NCBI GenBank assembly: GCA_900079695.1
Contig: LT599022.1
Span: forward strand, 1,945,245 to 2,009,244
DNA: 64,000 bases
Origin: an uncultured Alphaproteobacteria bacterium
GTDB lineage: Bacteria; Pseudomonadota; Alphaproteobacteria; Rhodospirillales; Rhodospirillaceae
Direction of reading: 5' to 3'
The notes under the pieces were generated by a model. That model was given only the letters and a program-made list of their open reading frames with translations, did no database searches and was not told the DNA's origin. The position numbers and the translations under genes are program-made. This document shows, in pieces, positions 44,829 to 53,986 of the stretch. The stretch's first letter is position 1. Each line of letters starts with the position of its first letter.

Positions 44829-45281
44829 TTACCCCCGGCAGGCGAGCGCGCGGCGGAAGGCGGCAAGGGTCTCGGGGCTGACGTGATGCTCGATTCCCTC
44901 CGCGTCCTGCCGCGCGGTAGCGGCGTCGACGCCGAGCGACAACAGGAAGGCCTCGACCACGGTGTGGCGTTCCCGCGCGGTTTCGGCGAGGGTGCGACCC
45001 GCGGCGGTAAGAAACGTCCCACGGTAGGGGCGTCGCTCCACCAGCCCCTCGTCCTCCAGACGCTTCAGCATCCGCGCCACGGTCGGCTGGGCGACTCCCA
45101 TGCGCGCGGCGAGATCCACCTGCCGCACCTCGCCGTGGGCGTCGAGCAGATCGGCGATCAGCTCGACGTAATCCTCCACCAGTTCGACCCGGCGCGCCGC
45201 GCGGGCGAGTTCGAACCCCTCGACGTGATCCTCGGGGGCGACGAGCGGGCGGCGGCGGGGTTCGGCGGGGCGAGCGGGCAT
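44829..45281 (-). CDS. mntR: MntR manganese-responsive DtxR-family repressor
   Basis: 150 residues from ATG 45281 (AAGGA 7 nt upstream). The winged HTH reads [20 protein letters not shown], then [20 protein letters not shown]; the metal-binding and dimerisation helices follow, ending in [20 protein letters not shown]. It lacks the SH3 domain of DtxR, as MntR proteins do. It is divergent from the NRAMP transporter gene with a Mn-box between them, so it represses uptake when Mn is plentiful. Confidence 0.9.
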   Translation of the reverse strand: MPARPAEPRRRPLVAPEDHVEGFELARAARRVELVEDYVELIADLLDAHGEVRQVDLAARMGVAQPTVARMLKRLEDEGLVERRPYRGTFLTAAGRTLAETARERHTVVEAFLLSLGVDAATARQDAEGIEHHVSPETLAAFRRALACRG

Positions 45282-45395
45282 CGCGCGGTCCTTCAGGGGC
45301 GGAGTTCCGAGGCTACGGGATTGCCGCCGCAGGTTCAACCATCGACCGGAACGATCGGCGATTGCGGAACAATCTGCTTCATAGCCTCTTGCATG

Positions 45396-45417
45396 AAATA
45401 TAGCTGATTATATATTT
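45396..45417. promoter_or_regulatory. MntR-type operator (Mn box)
   Basis: 22-bp dyad with arms AAATATA and TATATTT. Its left half, AAATATAGC, matches the AAAnATAGC half of the E. coli MntR box, and the total length agrees. It lies 28 bp before the mntH start in the mntR-mntH intergenic region. Confidence 0.7.
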
Positions 45418-45444
45418 AGAGGCGTTGCAATCGGGAGGTTCGCC

Positions 45445-46734
45445 ATGTCCGAGCACGCCGCCGCGGTTTCGCCGCGCCTGATCGACCCCACCACCCTCAA
45501 GATCCGCGAAGTTCTCTCGGGCCGCCGCCGCGGACCGCGCTCGGCGCTGCTGTTCGCCGGCCCGGCGGTGATCGCCTCGATCGCCTACATGGATCCCGGC
45601 AATTTCGCCACCAACATCCAGGCAGGCAGCCGTTACGGCTACGGACTCCTGTGGGTGGTGGTGGCGGCGAACCTGATCGCGATGCTGTTCCAGGGCCTCT
45701 CCGCAAAACTCGGCATCGTCACCAACCGCAACCTCGCCGAAATCTGCCGCGACCATCTGCCGAAGCCGCTGGTCTACCTGATGTGGGCGGTTTCGGAGAT
45801 CGCCGCGATGGCCACCGACCTCGCCGAGTTCATCGGCGGCGCGATCGGCTTTTCTCTGCTGTTCGACCTGCCGCTGATGGCGGGGATGGGCGTCACCGCG
45901 GTGCTCACCTACGCCATTCTGATGCTGCAGAGCCGGGGCTACCGGCCGATGGAACTGGCGATCGGCGGCATGGTCGGGGCGATCGGCCTGTGCTACCTCG
46001 CCGAAATGGCGATCGCGCCGGTCGACTGGGGCGCGGCATTCGCGGGCGCGGCGACGCCGCGGCTCGCCGACCTCGGCGCGCTCACCATCGCCGTCGGCAT
46101 CGTCGGCGCGACGGTGATGCCGCATGCGCTCTACCTCCACTCCGGGCTCACCCAGGACCGCGCTCCGGCGCGCAACGAGACCGAGCGCCGCCGCCTGCTC
46201 GCGTTCTCGAACCGCGAGGTGGTGATCGCGCTCGCGGTGGCCGGGTTGGTCAACGCCGCGATGGTGATCATGGCGGCGGCGGCCTTCCACGCCGGACATC
46301 CCGAGGTCGCCGAGATCGAGACCGCCTACCACACCCTGACGCCGCTCCTCGGCGGCGCCGCGGCGGGGATTTTCCTGGTGTCGCTGATCGCCTCCGGCGT
46401 CTCGTCCTCGGTAGTGGGGACGATGGCGGGGCAGATGATCATGCAGGGCTTCGTCGGCTTCCGGATCCCGGTCTGGCTGCGGCGGCTGGTCACCATGGCT
46501 CCGGCGTTCGCGGTCGTCGCGATGGGAGTGGACGCCACCCGGGCGCTGGTGATGAGCCAGGTGGTGCTGAGCTTCGCCCTGCCCGCGCCGATGCTGGCGC
46601 TGGTGTGGTTCACCGGGCGGCGCGCGGTGATGGGCGAATACGTCAACGCCCGGCGCACACAGGCCGCCGCGGTCGCGGGCTGCGGGCTGGTGCTGGCGCT
46701 CAACGTCGTGCTGCTGGGCCAGACGTTCGCCTGA
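45445..46734 (+). CDS. mntH: NRAMP-family Mn(II)/H+ importer
   Basis: 429 residues with 11 hydrophobic segments. The metal-site motif DPGNFATN is in the first helix (IASIAYMDPGNFATNIQAGS), and the helix-6 motif ATVMPHALYLHS carries the His and Met region. These are hallmarks of bacterial MntH. Control by the adjacent MntR and Mn box is expected. The next gene ends 2 bp away on the other strand. Confidence 0.94.
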   Translation: MSEHAAAVSPRLIDPTTLKIREVLSGRRRGPRSALLFAGPAVIASIAYMDPGNFATNIQAGSRYGYGLLWVVVAANLIAMLFQGLSAKLGIVTNRNLAEICRDHLPKPLVYLMWAVSEIAAMATDLAEFIGGAIGFSLLFDLPLMAGMGVTAVLTYAILMLQSRGYRPMELAIGGMVGAIGLCYLAEMAIAPVDWGAAFAGAATPRLADLGALTIAVGIVGATVMPHALYLHSGLTQDRAPARNETERRRLLAFSNREVVIALAVAGLVNAAMVIMAAAAFHAGHPEVAEIETAYHTLTPLLGGAAAGIFLVSLIASGVSSSVVGTMAGQMIMQGFVGFRIPVWLRRLVTMAPAFAVVAMGVDATRALVMSQVVLSFALPAPMLALVWFTGRRAVMGEYVNARRTQAAAVAGCGLVLALNVVLLGQTFA

Positions 46735-46736
46735 GG

Positions 46737-47663
46737 TCAGCCGCCTTCGCGGGCGCGACGGGCGTCGTAGGCCTTCATCTGCAGCACGGCGAGGGAGAGG
46801 ATCGACGCGCCCGCGCCGTTCGCGCCCTCGCGCAGGAGGGCCCCGAGGATATGGTCCGCCTCGGTGGGGGCGCCCCGTTCGACGTCGCGCAGCATCGACG
46901 CCATCAGCGCCGATTTCGGATTGGAGAGAATCGCGCGGCTCTGCTCCACCATCGCCTCCGACGGCGGGAAGCCCCGCCCTGCGGCGATCGCGCAGCATTC
47001 GTCGAACAGACGCCCGATCACGTCGCCGCCGCCCGCGGTGACGATATCTCCGATCGCCGACCGCATCAGGCAGGTGATCCCCGCGCAGGCGGCGATGAAC
47101 ACCCACTTCTCCCACATCTCCTGAACGATCGCGGGCGAAACCCGCAACGCGAACCCGGCGTCGGCGAGCGCGTCCTCGACCCGGCCGATGGCGTCGGACG
47201 CGGGATCGTTGCGGTCGCCGCAGACGAGGTTGTGGGCGTCGTTGAAATGCAGGATGCGGCCCTCGGCGTCGCGCCCCACCGAAATCTGGCAGAAGCCGCC
47301 CAGCACCCGCGCCGGACCGAAGCGGGCATCGAGCGCGGCAAGGTGGGCCATGCCGTTCAGCAGCGGCAGGATCAGGGTCTCCGGCCCCACCGCCGGGGCG
47401 AACGCGGCGATCGCGTCGTCGAGATCGTAGGCTTTGCAGCTCAGCAGCACCAAGTCCGCCGGGCCGGAAACTCCGGCCTCGGTCACCGCGGGCGGAGCCG
47501 GGTGGAGGAAATCGCCGTAGGTGCTCTTGATCGACAGGCCGGTCTTCGCGAGCGCCGCCGCCCGCGCCGGACGCACCAGGAAGCGCACGTCGCGCCCCGC
47601 CTGAAGAAGTCTGCCGCCGAAGTATCCGCCGATGCCGCCGGCGCCTACCACGAGTATCCGCAT
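46737..47663 (-). CDS. Ketopantoate reductase-family (PanE/ApbA) dehydrogenase
   Basis: 308 residues. The NADP-binding start is MRILVVGAGGIGGYFGGRLL. The mid-domain shows LVLLSCKAYDLDDAIAAFAP and ILPLLNGMAH, and the C-terminal helical domain begins MWEKWVFIAACAGITCLMRS, with the catalytic Lys of the family in EKW. These match PanE-type 2-dehydropantoate 2-reductases, which reduce ketopantoate for pantothenate synthesis. Many paralogues act on other 2-oxo acids, so the exact substrate is open. It is not in an operon with pan genes. Confidence 0.85.
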   Translation of the reverse strand: MRILVVGAGGIGGYFGGRLLQAGRDVRFLVRPARAAALAKTGLSIKSTYGDFLHPAPPAVTEAGVSGPADLVLLSCKAYDLDDAIAAFAPAVGPETLILPLLNGMAHLAALDARFGPARVLGGFCQISVGRDAEGRILHFNDAHNLVCGDRNDPASDAIGRVEDALADAGFALRVSPAIVQEMWEKWVFIAACAGITCLMRSAIGDIVTAGGGDVIGRLFDECCAIAAGRGFPPSEAMVEQSRAILSNPKSALMASMLRDVERGAPTEADHILGALLREGANGAGASILSLAVLQMKAYDARRAREGG

Positions 47664-47746
47664 CGTTCGTCTCCCTCTATCTCCGGGGGAGCGGCAAGCC
47701 TATGCCCCGCGGCGGCAAAAGCCAATCCCCGACGGGCGGCGGACAC

Positions 47747-47776
47747 GCAAAAAAGGCCGGGAGCGACCCCGGCCTT
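47747..47776 (-). terminator. Rho-independent terminator of NSS transporter gene
   Basis: On the minus strand AAGGCCGGG-N6-CCCGGCCTT is followed by TTTT, 20 nt after the transporter stop. It separates this gene from the ketopantoate-reductase-like gene. Confidence 0.88.
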
Positions 47777-47795
47777 CCATGTTTTCCGCCCCGGT

Positions 47796-49157
47796 TCAGT
47801 TCCAGGGCAGGTAGGGCGCGATGAACGGCAGACCGTTCAACAGCACCACGAAGATCGCGACCGGGCTGACGATGCGGACGAAGAACAGCCACACCTTGGC
47901 GAGACCGCCGAGTTTCGGGTTGCCGGTGCAGAATTCCTCCATCATCTGCTTCGGCACCACCCAGCCGACGAACAGCGAGATCGCCATGCCGCCGATCGGC
48001 AGCATCAGGTTGGTGGCGAGGAAGTCCATGATGTCGAGGAAGCCCTTGCCGAACAGCGTGGCGTCGCTCCACACGCCGAGCGACAGCGACGACGGAATGC
48101 ACAGCAGGAACGCCACCACGCCCGCCGCGACGGTGCAGACCTTGCGGGTCCAGCCGAGTTCGTCGACGAAGTAGGCGGTCACCACCTCGAGCAGCGACAC
48201 CGCCGAGGTGAGCGCCGCGATCGCCAGCAGGACGAAGAACAGCGGCCCGAAGATCACCCCGCCCTGCATCTGCGAGAACACGTGCGGCAGGGTGATGAAG
48301 GTGAGCCCGGGACCGGCGGCCGGATCCAGGCCGAAGGCGAACACCGCGGGAATGATCATCACCCCCGCCAGCACCGCGATCAGGGTGTCGAGCGACACCA
48401 CGGTGAAGCCGGATTCCACCACGTCGGCGTCGCGGCTGATGTAGGAGCCATAGGTGATGATCGTGCCCATGCCGAGGGAAAGCGAGAAGAACGCCTGCCC
48501 GAGCGCGTCGATCACGGTCTGGAAGGTCACCTTGCTCCAGTCCGGGGTAATGAAGAAGTCCCACCCCGCGCCCGCGCCCGGCAGGGTCAGCGAGCGCGCG
48601 CACAGCACCACCACCAGCCCCAGCAGCATCGGCATCAGCCAGCGGCTGGAACGCTCGACGCCCTGGTTGACGCCGCCGATCACCACGAACACGGTCAGCG
48701 CGGTGAACGCACCGGCCCACAGCACCGGCTCCAGCGGATCGGAGATGAACGTGGTGAACATGCCGCTGAGGGCGGAATCGTCGGAGGTGGCGAGCAGCCC
48801 CGAGGCGCTCTTGAAGATGTAGGCGAGCGTCCACCCGGCGACGACGACGTAGTACGACAGGATCACGAACGCGGTGAGAATCCCGGCGTAGCCGATCAGC
48901 GGCCACCACTTGCCCCCCTGCAGGCGCTTGAGCGCACCCACCGGGTTGCGCTGGGTGGCGCGGCCGATCACCAGTTCCGCCATCAGCACCGAAAAGCCGA
49001 TGGTGGCGACGATCGCGAGGTAGATCAGAAGGAATCCGCCGCCGCCGTTCTGCCCCGCGACGTAAGGAAATTTCCAGATGTTACCGAGACCGATCGCCGA
49101 TCCGGCCGCCGCCATGATGAAACCGAACTTCGACGACCAGTTGCCGCGTGCCTGCAT
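47796..49157 (-). CDS. NSS-family sodium-dependent (amino acid) symporter
   Basis: 453 residues from ATG 49157 (GGAGA 8 nt upstream). The first helix holds the NSS signature AAAGSAIGLGNIWKFPYVAG, then QNGGGGFLLIYL, with the sodium-binding residues of LeuT-type carriers. About 11-12 hydrophobic segments follow, including ALGQAFFSLSLGMGTIITYG of helix 6, the substrate site. Probably an amino-acid importer; the substrate is not deducible. It has its own terminator and is divergent from the first tctCBA operon. Confidence 0.92.
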   Translation of the reverse strand: MQARGNWSSKFGFIMAAAGSAIGLGNIWKFPYVAGQNGGGGFLLIYLAIVATIGFSVLMAELVIGRATQRNPVGALKRLQGGKWWPLIGYAGILTAFVILSYYVVVAGWTLAYIFKSASGLLATSDDSALSGMFTTFISDPLEPVLWAGAFTALTVFVVIGGVNQGVERSSRWLMPMLLGLVVVLCARSLTLPGAGAGWDFFITPDWSKVTFQTVIDALGQAFFSLSLGMGTIITYGSYISRDADVVESGFTVVSLDTLIAVLAGVMIIPAVFAFGLDPAAGPGLTFITLPHVFSQMQGGVIFGPLFFVLLAIAALTSAVSLLEVVTAYFVDELGWTRKVCTVAAGVVAFLLCIPSSLSLGVWSDATLFGKGFLDIMDFLATNLMLPIGGMAISLFVGWVVPKQMMEEFCTGNPKLGGLAKVWLFFVRIVSPVAIFVVLLNGLPFIAPYLPWN

Positions 49158-49391
49158 GGTCTGCTCTCCGACAGGAAATACTCTTGTTTTTGCTTCGAAT
49201 GCCCGCGGCGGCCCCATCCCCCTGGGTTGCGCCGCCGAACCGCCCGGTTGCGGGGTCGGCGCGCACAAATCGCCGATTAGGACGCCCCTGTCAAGCTTCG
49301 ATGTCTAAAAAGCAGGCATGTTTGAACGAAAATTACGCACCCCGCCCGACCGCGGCGGCGCGCCGGGAACGGCCGGGGGTTCGCCTCCCGG

Positions 49392-49421
49392 TTGACACAT
49401 CCGCCCAGCGACGCGCATAAC
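49392..49421 (+). promoter_or_regulatory. Sigma70-like promoter for first tctCBA operon
   Basis: TTGACA (49392-49397), an 18-bp spacer and CATAAC (49416-49421), 74 bp before the tctC start. The wider 49158-49494 gap contains no gene and separates the divergent NSS and tct transcripts. Confidence 0.6.
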
Positions 49422-49494
49422 CGAAACAAGACGTCACAAAAACTACATAAAACTGTCATCTGCCCGCCGAGCGGGCGAACGCGGGAGGAGCGTC

Positions 49495-50442
49495 ATGCTG
49501 AAACGTCTGGTTCCGGTTGCCGTTGCCATGTGTCTGGCGTTGCCGCTCGGGGCGCACGCCGCCGACTATCCCAACGGACCGGTCACGATCGTCGTGCCGT
49601 CGAACGCGGGCGGCTCGACCGACGCCACCGCGCGGCTGTTCATCATCTCGGCGAAGAAGTTCTGGCCCGACGCCGAGTTCGTGGTGCGCAACGTCGGCGG
49701 TTCCGGCGGCCAGAAAGGCTTCGAGGAAATCGCCGACGCCAAACCCGATGGCCAGACCATCGGCATGGTGTTCACCACCCAGGTGGTCGCGCACGTCGTC
49801 TCCAAACGCGCCCGCTACACCCTCGACAGCTTCCACGTGATGGGCAACCTCAACGACGACCCCGAGATCGTCGTGGTGCCGCAGGACAGCGCGATCAAGA
49901 CCCTCGGCGATCTCGCCAAGGCGGGCAAGGCCAAGAGCCTGACGGTGGCGGTCAACGGCATCGGCTCCGACGACTTCATCGCGGTGAAGAAATTCGAGGA
50001 GAACGCGGGCGTCGAATTCAATCTGATGCCGACCAAGGGGTCGACGGAGCAGAAGGCGGCGGTGCTCGGCGGGCACGTCGACGCGAGCTTCATGAATCTT
50101 TCGCAGATGTTCGCGCAGCACAAGGCGGGGCAGGCGCGGATCGTCGGCATTCTCACCAAGGCCCGCAGCAAGCTGCTCCCCGACGTGCCGACCGGCGTCG
50201 AACAGGGCTTCCCGGTGGAGATGACCGCCACCCGCGGCTTCGTCGCCTCCGCCAAGATCGACCCCAAGATTCTCGCCCGGCTCGACGACCTGTTCCTCAA
50301 GGTCCAGGCCGATCCGGAATTCCAGGCCGCGTCGGAAAAGGACAACCAGTTCCTGCTGCCGATGACCGGCCCGGAATACCGGAAGTATCTGGTTGACCTG
50401 CAGGCCGAAACCCAGCGCTACTACGACAAGAGCCCGTGGTAA
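49495..50442 (+). CDS. TctC-type periplasmic receptor of TTT transporter 1
   Basis: 315 residues with a cleavable signal (LALPLGAHA-AD, about 23). The mature start YPNGPVTIVVPSNAGGSTDA and the later segments DAKPDGQTIGMVFTTQV and KLLPDVPTGVEQGFPVEMTA are the conserved Bug/TctC pattern. Such receptors bind carboxylates in the periplasm and deliver them to TctAB. It starts the tctCBA operon; the stop overlaps tctB by 1 bp (TAATG). The ligand is unknown. Confidence 0.92.
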   Translation: MLKRLVPVAVAMCLALPLGAHAADYPNGPVTIVVPSNAGGSTDATARLFIISAKKFWPDAEFVVRNVGGSGGQKGFEEIADAKPDGQTIGMVFTTQVVAHVVSKRARYTLDSFHVMGNLNDDPEIVVVPQDSAIKTLGDLAKAGKAKSLTVAVNGIGSDDFIAVKKFEENAGVEFNLMPTKGSTEQKAAVLGGHVDASFMNLSQMFAQHKAGQARIVGILTKARSKLLPDVPTGVEQGFPVEMTATRGFVASAKIDPKILARLDDLFLKVQADPEFQAASEKDNQFLLPMTGPEYRKYLVDLQAETQRYYDKSPW

Positions 50443-50894
50443 TGCGGCGTCGCGCCCTCGAAATCCTGCTGCTGGCGGGATTCCTCGTCCTCGCCGTGCT
50501 GCTCCACCGCAGCACGGCGAGCTATCCCAAGTTCGTGCAGGGCTCGACCGCGGCCTACGTGCGGTTCCTTGCGATCTCGCTCGGCGGATTGTGCGTCCTG
50601 GACCTGCTGCTGTCGCTGCGGCGGCGCCGGCTCGAAACCGGCGAAGGCGACGCCGCGCGTCCCGACGCGCGGCGGTTCTGGGCGCTCCTGGCGCTACTCG
50701 GGCTCTATGCCGCAGCGCTCGGTCCGTTCGGCTTCTTTCCCGCCTCGGCGGCGTTCCTGCCGGCGGCGATGTACGCCACCGGCGCCCGCCGTCCGCTGCC
50801 GGTTCTGCTCACCACCCTCGGCATCCTCGCGTTCGTCCATCTCGTCTTCGTCCGGCTGCTGGCCGTGCACCTGCCGATGGGCACGCTCTACTGA
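50442..50894 (+). CDS. TctB-type small membrane subunit of TTT transporter 1
   Basis: 150 residues with four hydrophobic segments and the weakly conserved TctB layout (LEILLLAGFLVLAVLL at the start, ALGPFGFFPASAAFLPAAMY later, then a final LVFVRLLAVHLPMG). Identity follows mainly from its place between tctC and tctA. It is part of the inner-membrane permease. Confidence 0.88.
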   Translation: MRRRALEILLLAGFLVLAVLLHRSTASYPKFVQGSTAAYVRFLAISLGGLCVLDLLLSLRRRRLETGEGDAARPDARRFWALLALLGLYAAALGPFGFFPASAAFLPAAMYATGARRPLPVLLTTLGILAFVHLVFVRLLAVHLPMGTLY

Positions 50895-50903
50895 GGCACG
50901 CGC

Positions 50904-52385
50904 ATGATTTTCGACGCCATCGTTTCGTTGTTCGCGCCGTCGGCCCTCCTCGCGGTGTTCATCGGCACGGTCGCCGGAGTAATGGTCGGCGGCATGCCGG
51001 GCCTCACCGCGACGATGGCCGTGGCCCTGCTGATTCCGGTCACCTACGCCCTCGAACCCCTGACCGGACTGGTGCTGATGGGGGGCGTCTACTGCGGCGC
51101 GATGTACGGCGGCTCGATTCCCGCGATTCTGCTGCACACCCCCGGCACCCCCGCGGCGGTCGCCACCGCGATCGAGGGCTATCCCCTCACCCAGCAGGGA
51201 CACGGCGGCCTCGCCCTCAAGGTGTCGGTGATCTCGAGCTTCGCGGGCGGGGTGTTCTCGACCCTGGTGCTGCTGCTCACCGCGCCGCTGCTGGCGATCT
51301 TCGCGCTGCAGTTCGGTCCGCCGGAATACTTCCTGCTGGCGATTCTCGGGCTGGTCGGCATCATCTCGCTCGCCGACGAGGGCAAGCTGATCAAGGCGCT
51401 GATTTCGGGCGTTCTGGGATTGGCGATCGCGGTGATCGGCACCGATCCGATCTCGGGCAGCCTGCGCTATACCCTGGGAATCCGCGAGCTGTTCGACGGC
51501 GTGTCGTTCATGCCCGCGCTGATCGGCATGTTCTCGATCACCGAGATGCTCAAGCTCTCCGGCACCGGGCGGATCATGCGCGAAACGGTGGAGTTCGCGA
51601 AGATCAAACGCGAACCGATGCCGAAGGGCCTCGGCCGCTTCATCGGGCTGGGTTCGGGGCTCGGCACCCTGGTCGGCATCCTGCCCGGCGAAGGCGCGAC
51701 GATCGCCGCGTTCATCTCCTACAACATCGCGCGTCAGCACTCGAAGAACCGCAAGCTGTTCGGCAAGGGCAATCCCGAGGGCATCGCGGCGGCGGAAAGC
51801 GGCAACAACGGCTGCGTCGGCGGCTCGCTCGTGCCCACCCTCACCCTCGGCATTCCCGGCAACAGCGTCGCCGCCGCGCTGCTCGGCGGACTGCTGATCC
51901 ACGGCCTCATTCCCGGCCCCGAGCTGTTCACCAAGCACGGCGTGATCACCTACGGGTTCATCCTGTCGATGCTCCTCGCCAACCTGATCTTTCTCGGCAT
52001 CGGGCTGCTGTTCGCGCCGTATTTCGCGCGCATCTCGCTCGTTCCGGTCCACCTGCTGATCCCGACGGTGTGCCTGTTCTCGGCGCTCGGCGCCTACGCC
52101 ATCGACGGCAACGTCTTCGACGTCTGGGTGACGCTCGCCTTCGCGGTGTTCGCGCTGCTGCTGGAAAAGGGCGGATTCTCGCTCGGCGCGCTGATCCTGG
52201 GCCTGATCCTCGGGCCGATCGCCGAGACCGGATTCGCGCAGGGGCTGATCATCGGTCACGGCAGCTACGCGGTGTTCTTCGAGCGCGGGCCGTGCCAGAT
52301 TCTGTGGGCGGTGATCGTGCTGCTGCTGGTGCCGCCGACGCTGCAGCTCTATCGCAACCACATCGCCGCGGGGCGGGCGGAGTGA
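50904..52385 (+). CDS. TctA-type large permease of TTT transporter 1
   Basis: 493 residues and about 11-12 membrane segments. Family motifs are GTVAGVMVGGMPGLTATMAV, YGGSIPAILLHTPGTPAAVA and their inverted repeat GLGTLVGILPGEGATIAAFI, with NNGCVGGSLVPTLTLGIPGN. These two Gly/Pro-rich loops form the substrate path. It closes the tctCBA operon, 10 bp after tctB. The substrate is probably a carboxylate. Confidence 0.94.
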   Translation: MIFDAIVSLFAPSALLAVFIGTVAGVMVGGMPGLTATMAVALLIPVTYALEPLTGLVLMGGVYCGAMYGGSIPAILLHTPGTPAAVATAIEGYPLTQQGHGGLALKVSVISSFAGGVFSTLVLLLTAPLLAIFALQFGPPEYFLLAILGLVGIISLADEGKLIKALISGVLGLAIAVIGTDPISGSLRYTLGIRELFDGVSFMPALIGMFSITEMLKLSGTGRIMRETVEFAKIKREPMPKGLGRFIGLGSGLGTLVGILPGEGATIAAFISYNIARQHSKNRKLFGKGNPEGIAAAESGNNGCVGGSLVPTLTLGIPGNSVAAALLGGLLIHGLIPGPELFTKHGVITYGFILSMLLANLIFLGIGLLFAPYFARISLVPVHLLIPTVCLFSALGAYAIDGNVFDVWVTLAFAVFALLLEKGGFSLGALILGLILGPIAETGFAQGLIIGHGSYAVFFERGPCQILWAVIVLLLVPPTLQLYRNHIAAGRAE

Positions 52386-52401
52386 GGCGGCGGGAGGAGG
52401 A

Positions 52402-52608
52402 TCACTCCACCTCGCCGACGCCGCTCATCACCTCGGCCATGTTTTCGTACTTGTCCTCCGGGAGCTGCCGCCGCACGTCGAGCACGACCGCTTCCGCGCC
52501 CTGCTCCCTGGCGTGCCGCACCAGGTCGTCCTTGTCGGCGGGAAAATCGAATCCCTTGAGATAATGGGCGATATTTGCGGGCGACCGCCCGCCGAGACCT
52601 CGCGTCGT
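52402..52608 (-). CDS. DUF2795 protein with apparent ACG start
   Basis: 68 residues. The frame TRGLGGRSPANIAHYLKGFD followed by FPADKDDLVRHAREQGAEAV is a full DUF2795 domain, whose members begin M-TRGLGG. At the matching codon (52606-52608) the sequence is ACG, and AGGAG stands 7 nt upstream; no ATG, GTG or TTG is available in frame nearby. Either ACG is used as start or the gene has lost its initiator by one base change. The function of the family is unknown. It converges on tctA (16 bp). Confidence 0.7.
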   Translation of the reverse strand, partial: TTRGLGGRSPANIAHYLKGFDFPADKDDLVRHAREQGAEAVVLDVRRQLPEDKYENMAEVMSGVGEVE

Positions 52609-52676
52609 GTCGCGTCTCCTTCGGGGTTTCGGGGCCGGTCGAAAGACAACTCGCAGACGGCCCCACGGTTCCGCGA

Positions 52677-53591
52677 TCAGGCCCGGCGGCGCAGCATCGC
52701 CGCCGCGTCGAACCCCGCCGCGCCGACGCCCAGGCGGCGGGCGAGACCGTCGGCATCGGCCGGAGCGCGCACCTTGGCATCGTTGTCGAAATAGACGAAC
52801 ACGTCGCGCCCGCCCGTGCGCTTCGGCGCCGGGCCGCCCGCCCGCTCGGCGTCGGCGGGTTCGCCGCCCGCCGCCCAGGCGGCGGCCCGGCGCGCCCAGG
52901 CGTCGAGGGCGTCGTCGTCGTAGCCCGAGGCATAGAGTTCCTCCGACCCGTGCAGACGGCAGTAGACGAAATCGGCGGTGACGTCCATCAGCCGCGGCCA
53001 TGCCACGGCATCGGCGCACACCAGGGCGACGCCCCGTTCCCGCAACAGGTCGACGAACGCCGGGTCGCGGAAGCTGTCGTGGCGGATCTCGACCGCGTGG
53101 CGCACCGGGCGGCGCGCGTCCGGAGCCAGGACGCTGCGGCCGTTCAGCCGGGAGTCGTGCTTGCGCGCGAGACGGCCGAGCGCCTCGGTATCGTGGGGAA
53201 GAAGATCGAGGAACCCGGCGAAGCGGTCGCGGTCGAACCTCATGTTGGGCGGGAATTGCCACAGGATCGGTCCGAGCCACGGCCCGAGCGCGAGCAGGCC
53301 GCTGGCGAGAAAGTTGGCGAGCGGCGTTTCCACGTCCTTCAGACGGCGAACGTGGGTGATGTAGCGCGAGGCCTTGATCGCGAAGACGAAATCCTCGGGA
53401 ACGCGGGCGCGCCAATCGGCGAACGCGGCAGGCCTCTGCAGGCCGTAGAAGGTGCCGTTGACCTCGATGCTGCGGAACCGGCGGGCGGCATAGTCCAACT
53501 CCCGCGCCTGCGCCAGCCCCTCGGGGTAGAAGCGCCCGCGCCAGGGCGGATAGGTCCAGCCGGAAATGCCGATGCGGATGTCGCCGGTCAT
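52677..53591 (-). CDS. DUF72 family TIM-barrel protein
   Basis: 304 residues from ATG 53591. The family start GDIRIGISGWTYPPWRGRFY and the segments RSIEVNGTFYGLQRPAAFAD, FAIKASRYITHVRRLKDVET and ILWQFPPNMRFDRDRFAGFL are clear, as is the late CRLHGSEELYASGYDDDALD and the FVYFDNDAKVRAPADAD end. The fold resembles xylose isomerase-type barrels; function is unproven. It precedes the DUF2795 gene on the same strand. Confidence 0.9.
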   Translation of the reverse strand: MTGDIRIGISGWTYPPWRGRFYPEGLAQARELDYAARRFRSIEVNGTFYGLQRPAAFADWRARVPEDFVFAIKASRYITHVRRLKDVETPLANFLASGLLALGPWLGPILWQFPPNMRFDRDRFAGFLDLLPHDTEALGRLARKHDSRLNGRSVLAPDARRPVRHAVEIRHDSFRDPAFVDLLRERGVALVCADAVAWPRLMDVTADFVYCRLHGSEELYASGYDDDALDAWARRAAAWAAGGEPADAERAGGPAPKRTGGRDVFVYFDNDAKVRAPADADGLARRLGVGAAGFDAAAMLRRRA

Positions 53592-53638
53592 GGCCAGTCC
53601 TCCGTCGGCCGCGCGCCGCGGCCGACGGCAGGAGGGGA

Positions 53639-53893
53639 TCAGCGCCAGACCGGCTTGCCGAGGTCGATCTGATCCTTGTCGGTCAGCGCGCCCGCGGCGC
53701 CGCCGCCGATCGCGCCGATCGCCGCGCCGGTCACCGGCGAGCCGGTGAGCGCGCCGACGCCGAGGCCGGCCGCGCCGCCCAACGCCGCGCCCGAAGCCGC
53801 ACGGTCGCCGGTGGTGTCGCCGCAGGCCGACAGACCGAGGGCAAGAGCGGCGGCGACCCCGGCGATCATCGTGGTTCGTTTGATGTCCGTCAT
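53639..53893 (-). CDS. Glycine-zipper lipoprotein (OmpA-associated or stress type)
   Basis: 84 residues from ATG 53893 (AAAGGAG 7 nt upstream). The signal ends in the lipobox LGLSAC (Cys24). The mature part is a glycine zipper (GAALGGAAGLGVGALTGSPV, TGAAIGAIGGGAAGALTDKD). Such small lipoproteins insert in or line the outer membrane; their role is usually envelope stability. Monocistronic in appearance. Confidence 0.82.
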   Translation of the reverse strand: MTDIKRTTMIAGVAAALALGLSACGDTTGDRAASGAALGGAAGLGVGALTGSPVTGAAIGAIGGGAAGALTDKDQIDLGKPVWR

Positions 53894-53986
53894 CGCAATG
53901 CTCCTTTGCGTCTTGTCTTGCGATCGCGTGCAGACAAAACGGCCCGGCGGGCCCAAGGGTTCCCCGGCCGGAGGAGTCCTCGGCGG

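Noticed and set aside
45651-49280. 1209-residue plus-strand frame
   Set aside because: Crosses mntH, the reductase-like and NSS genes out of frame or antisense; no domain recognised.
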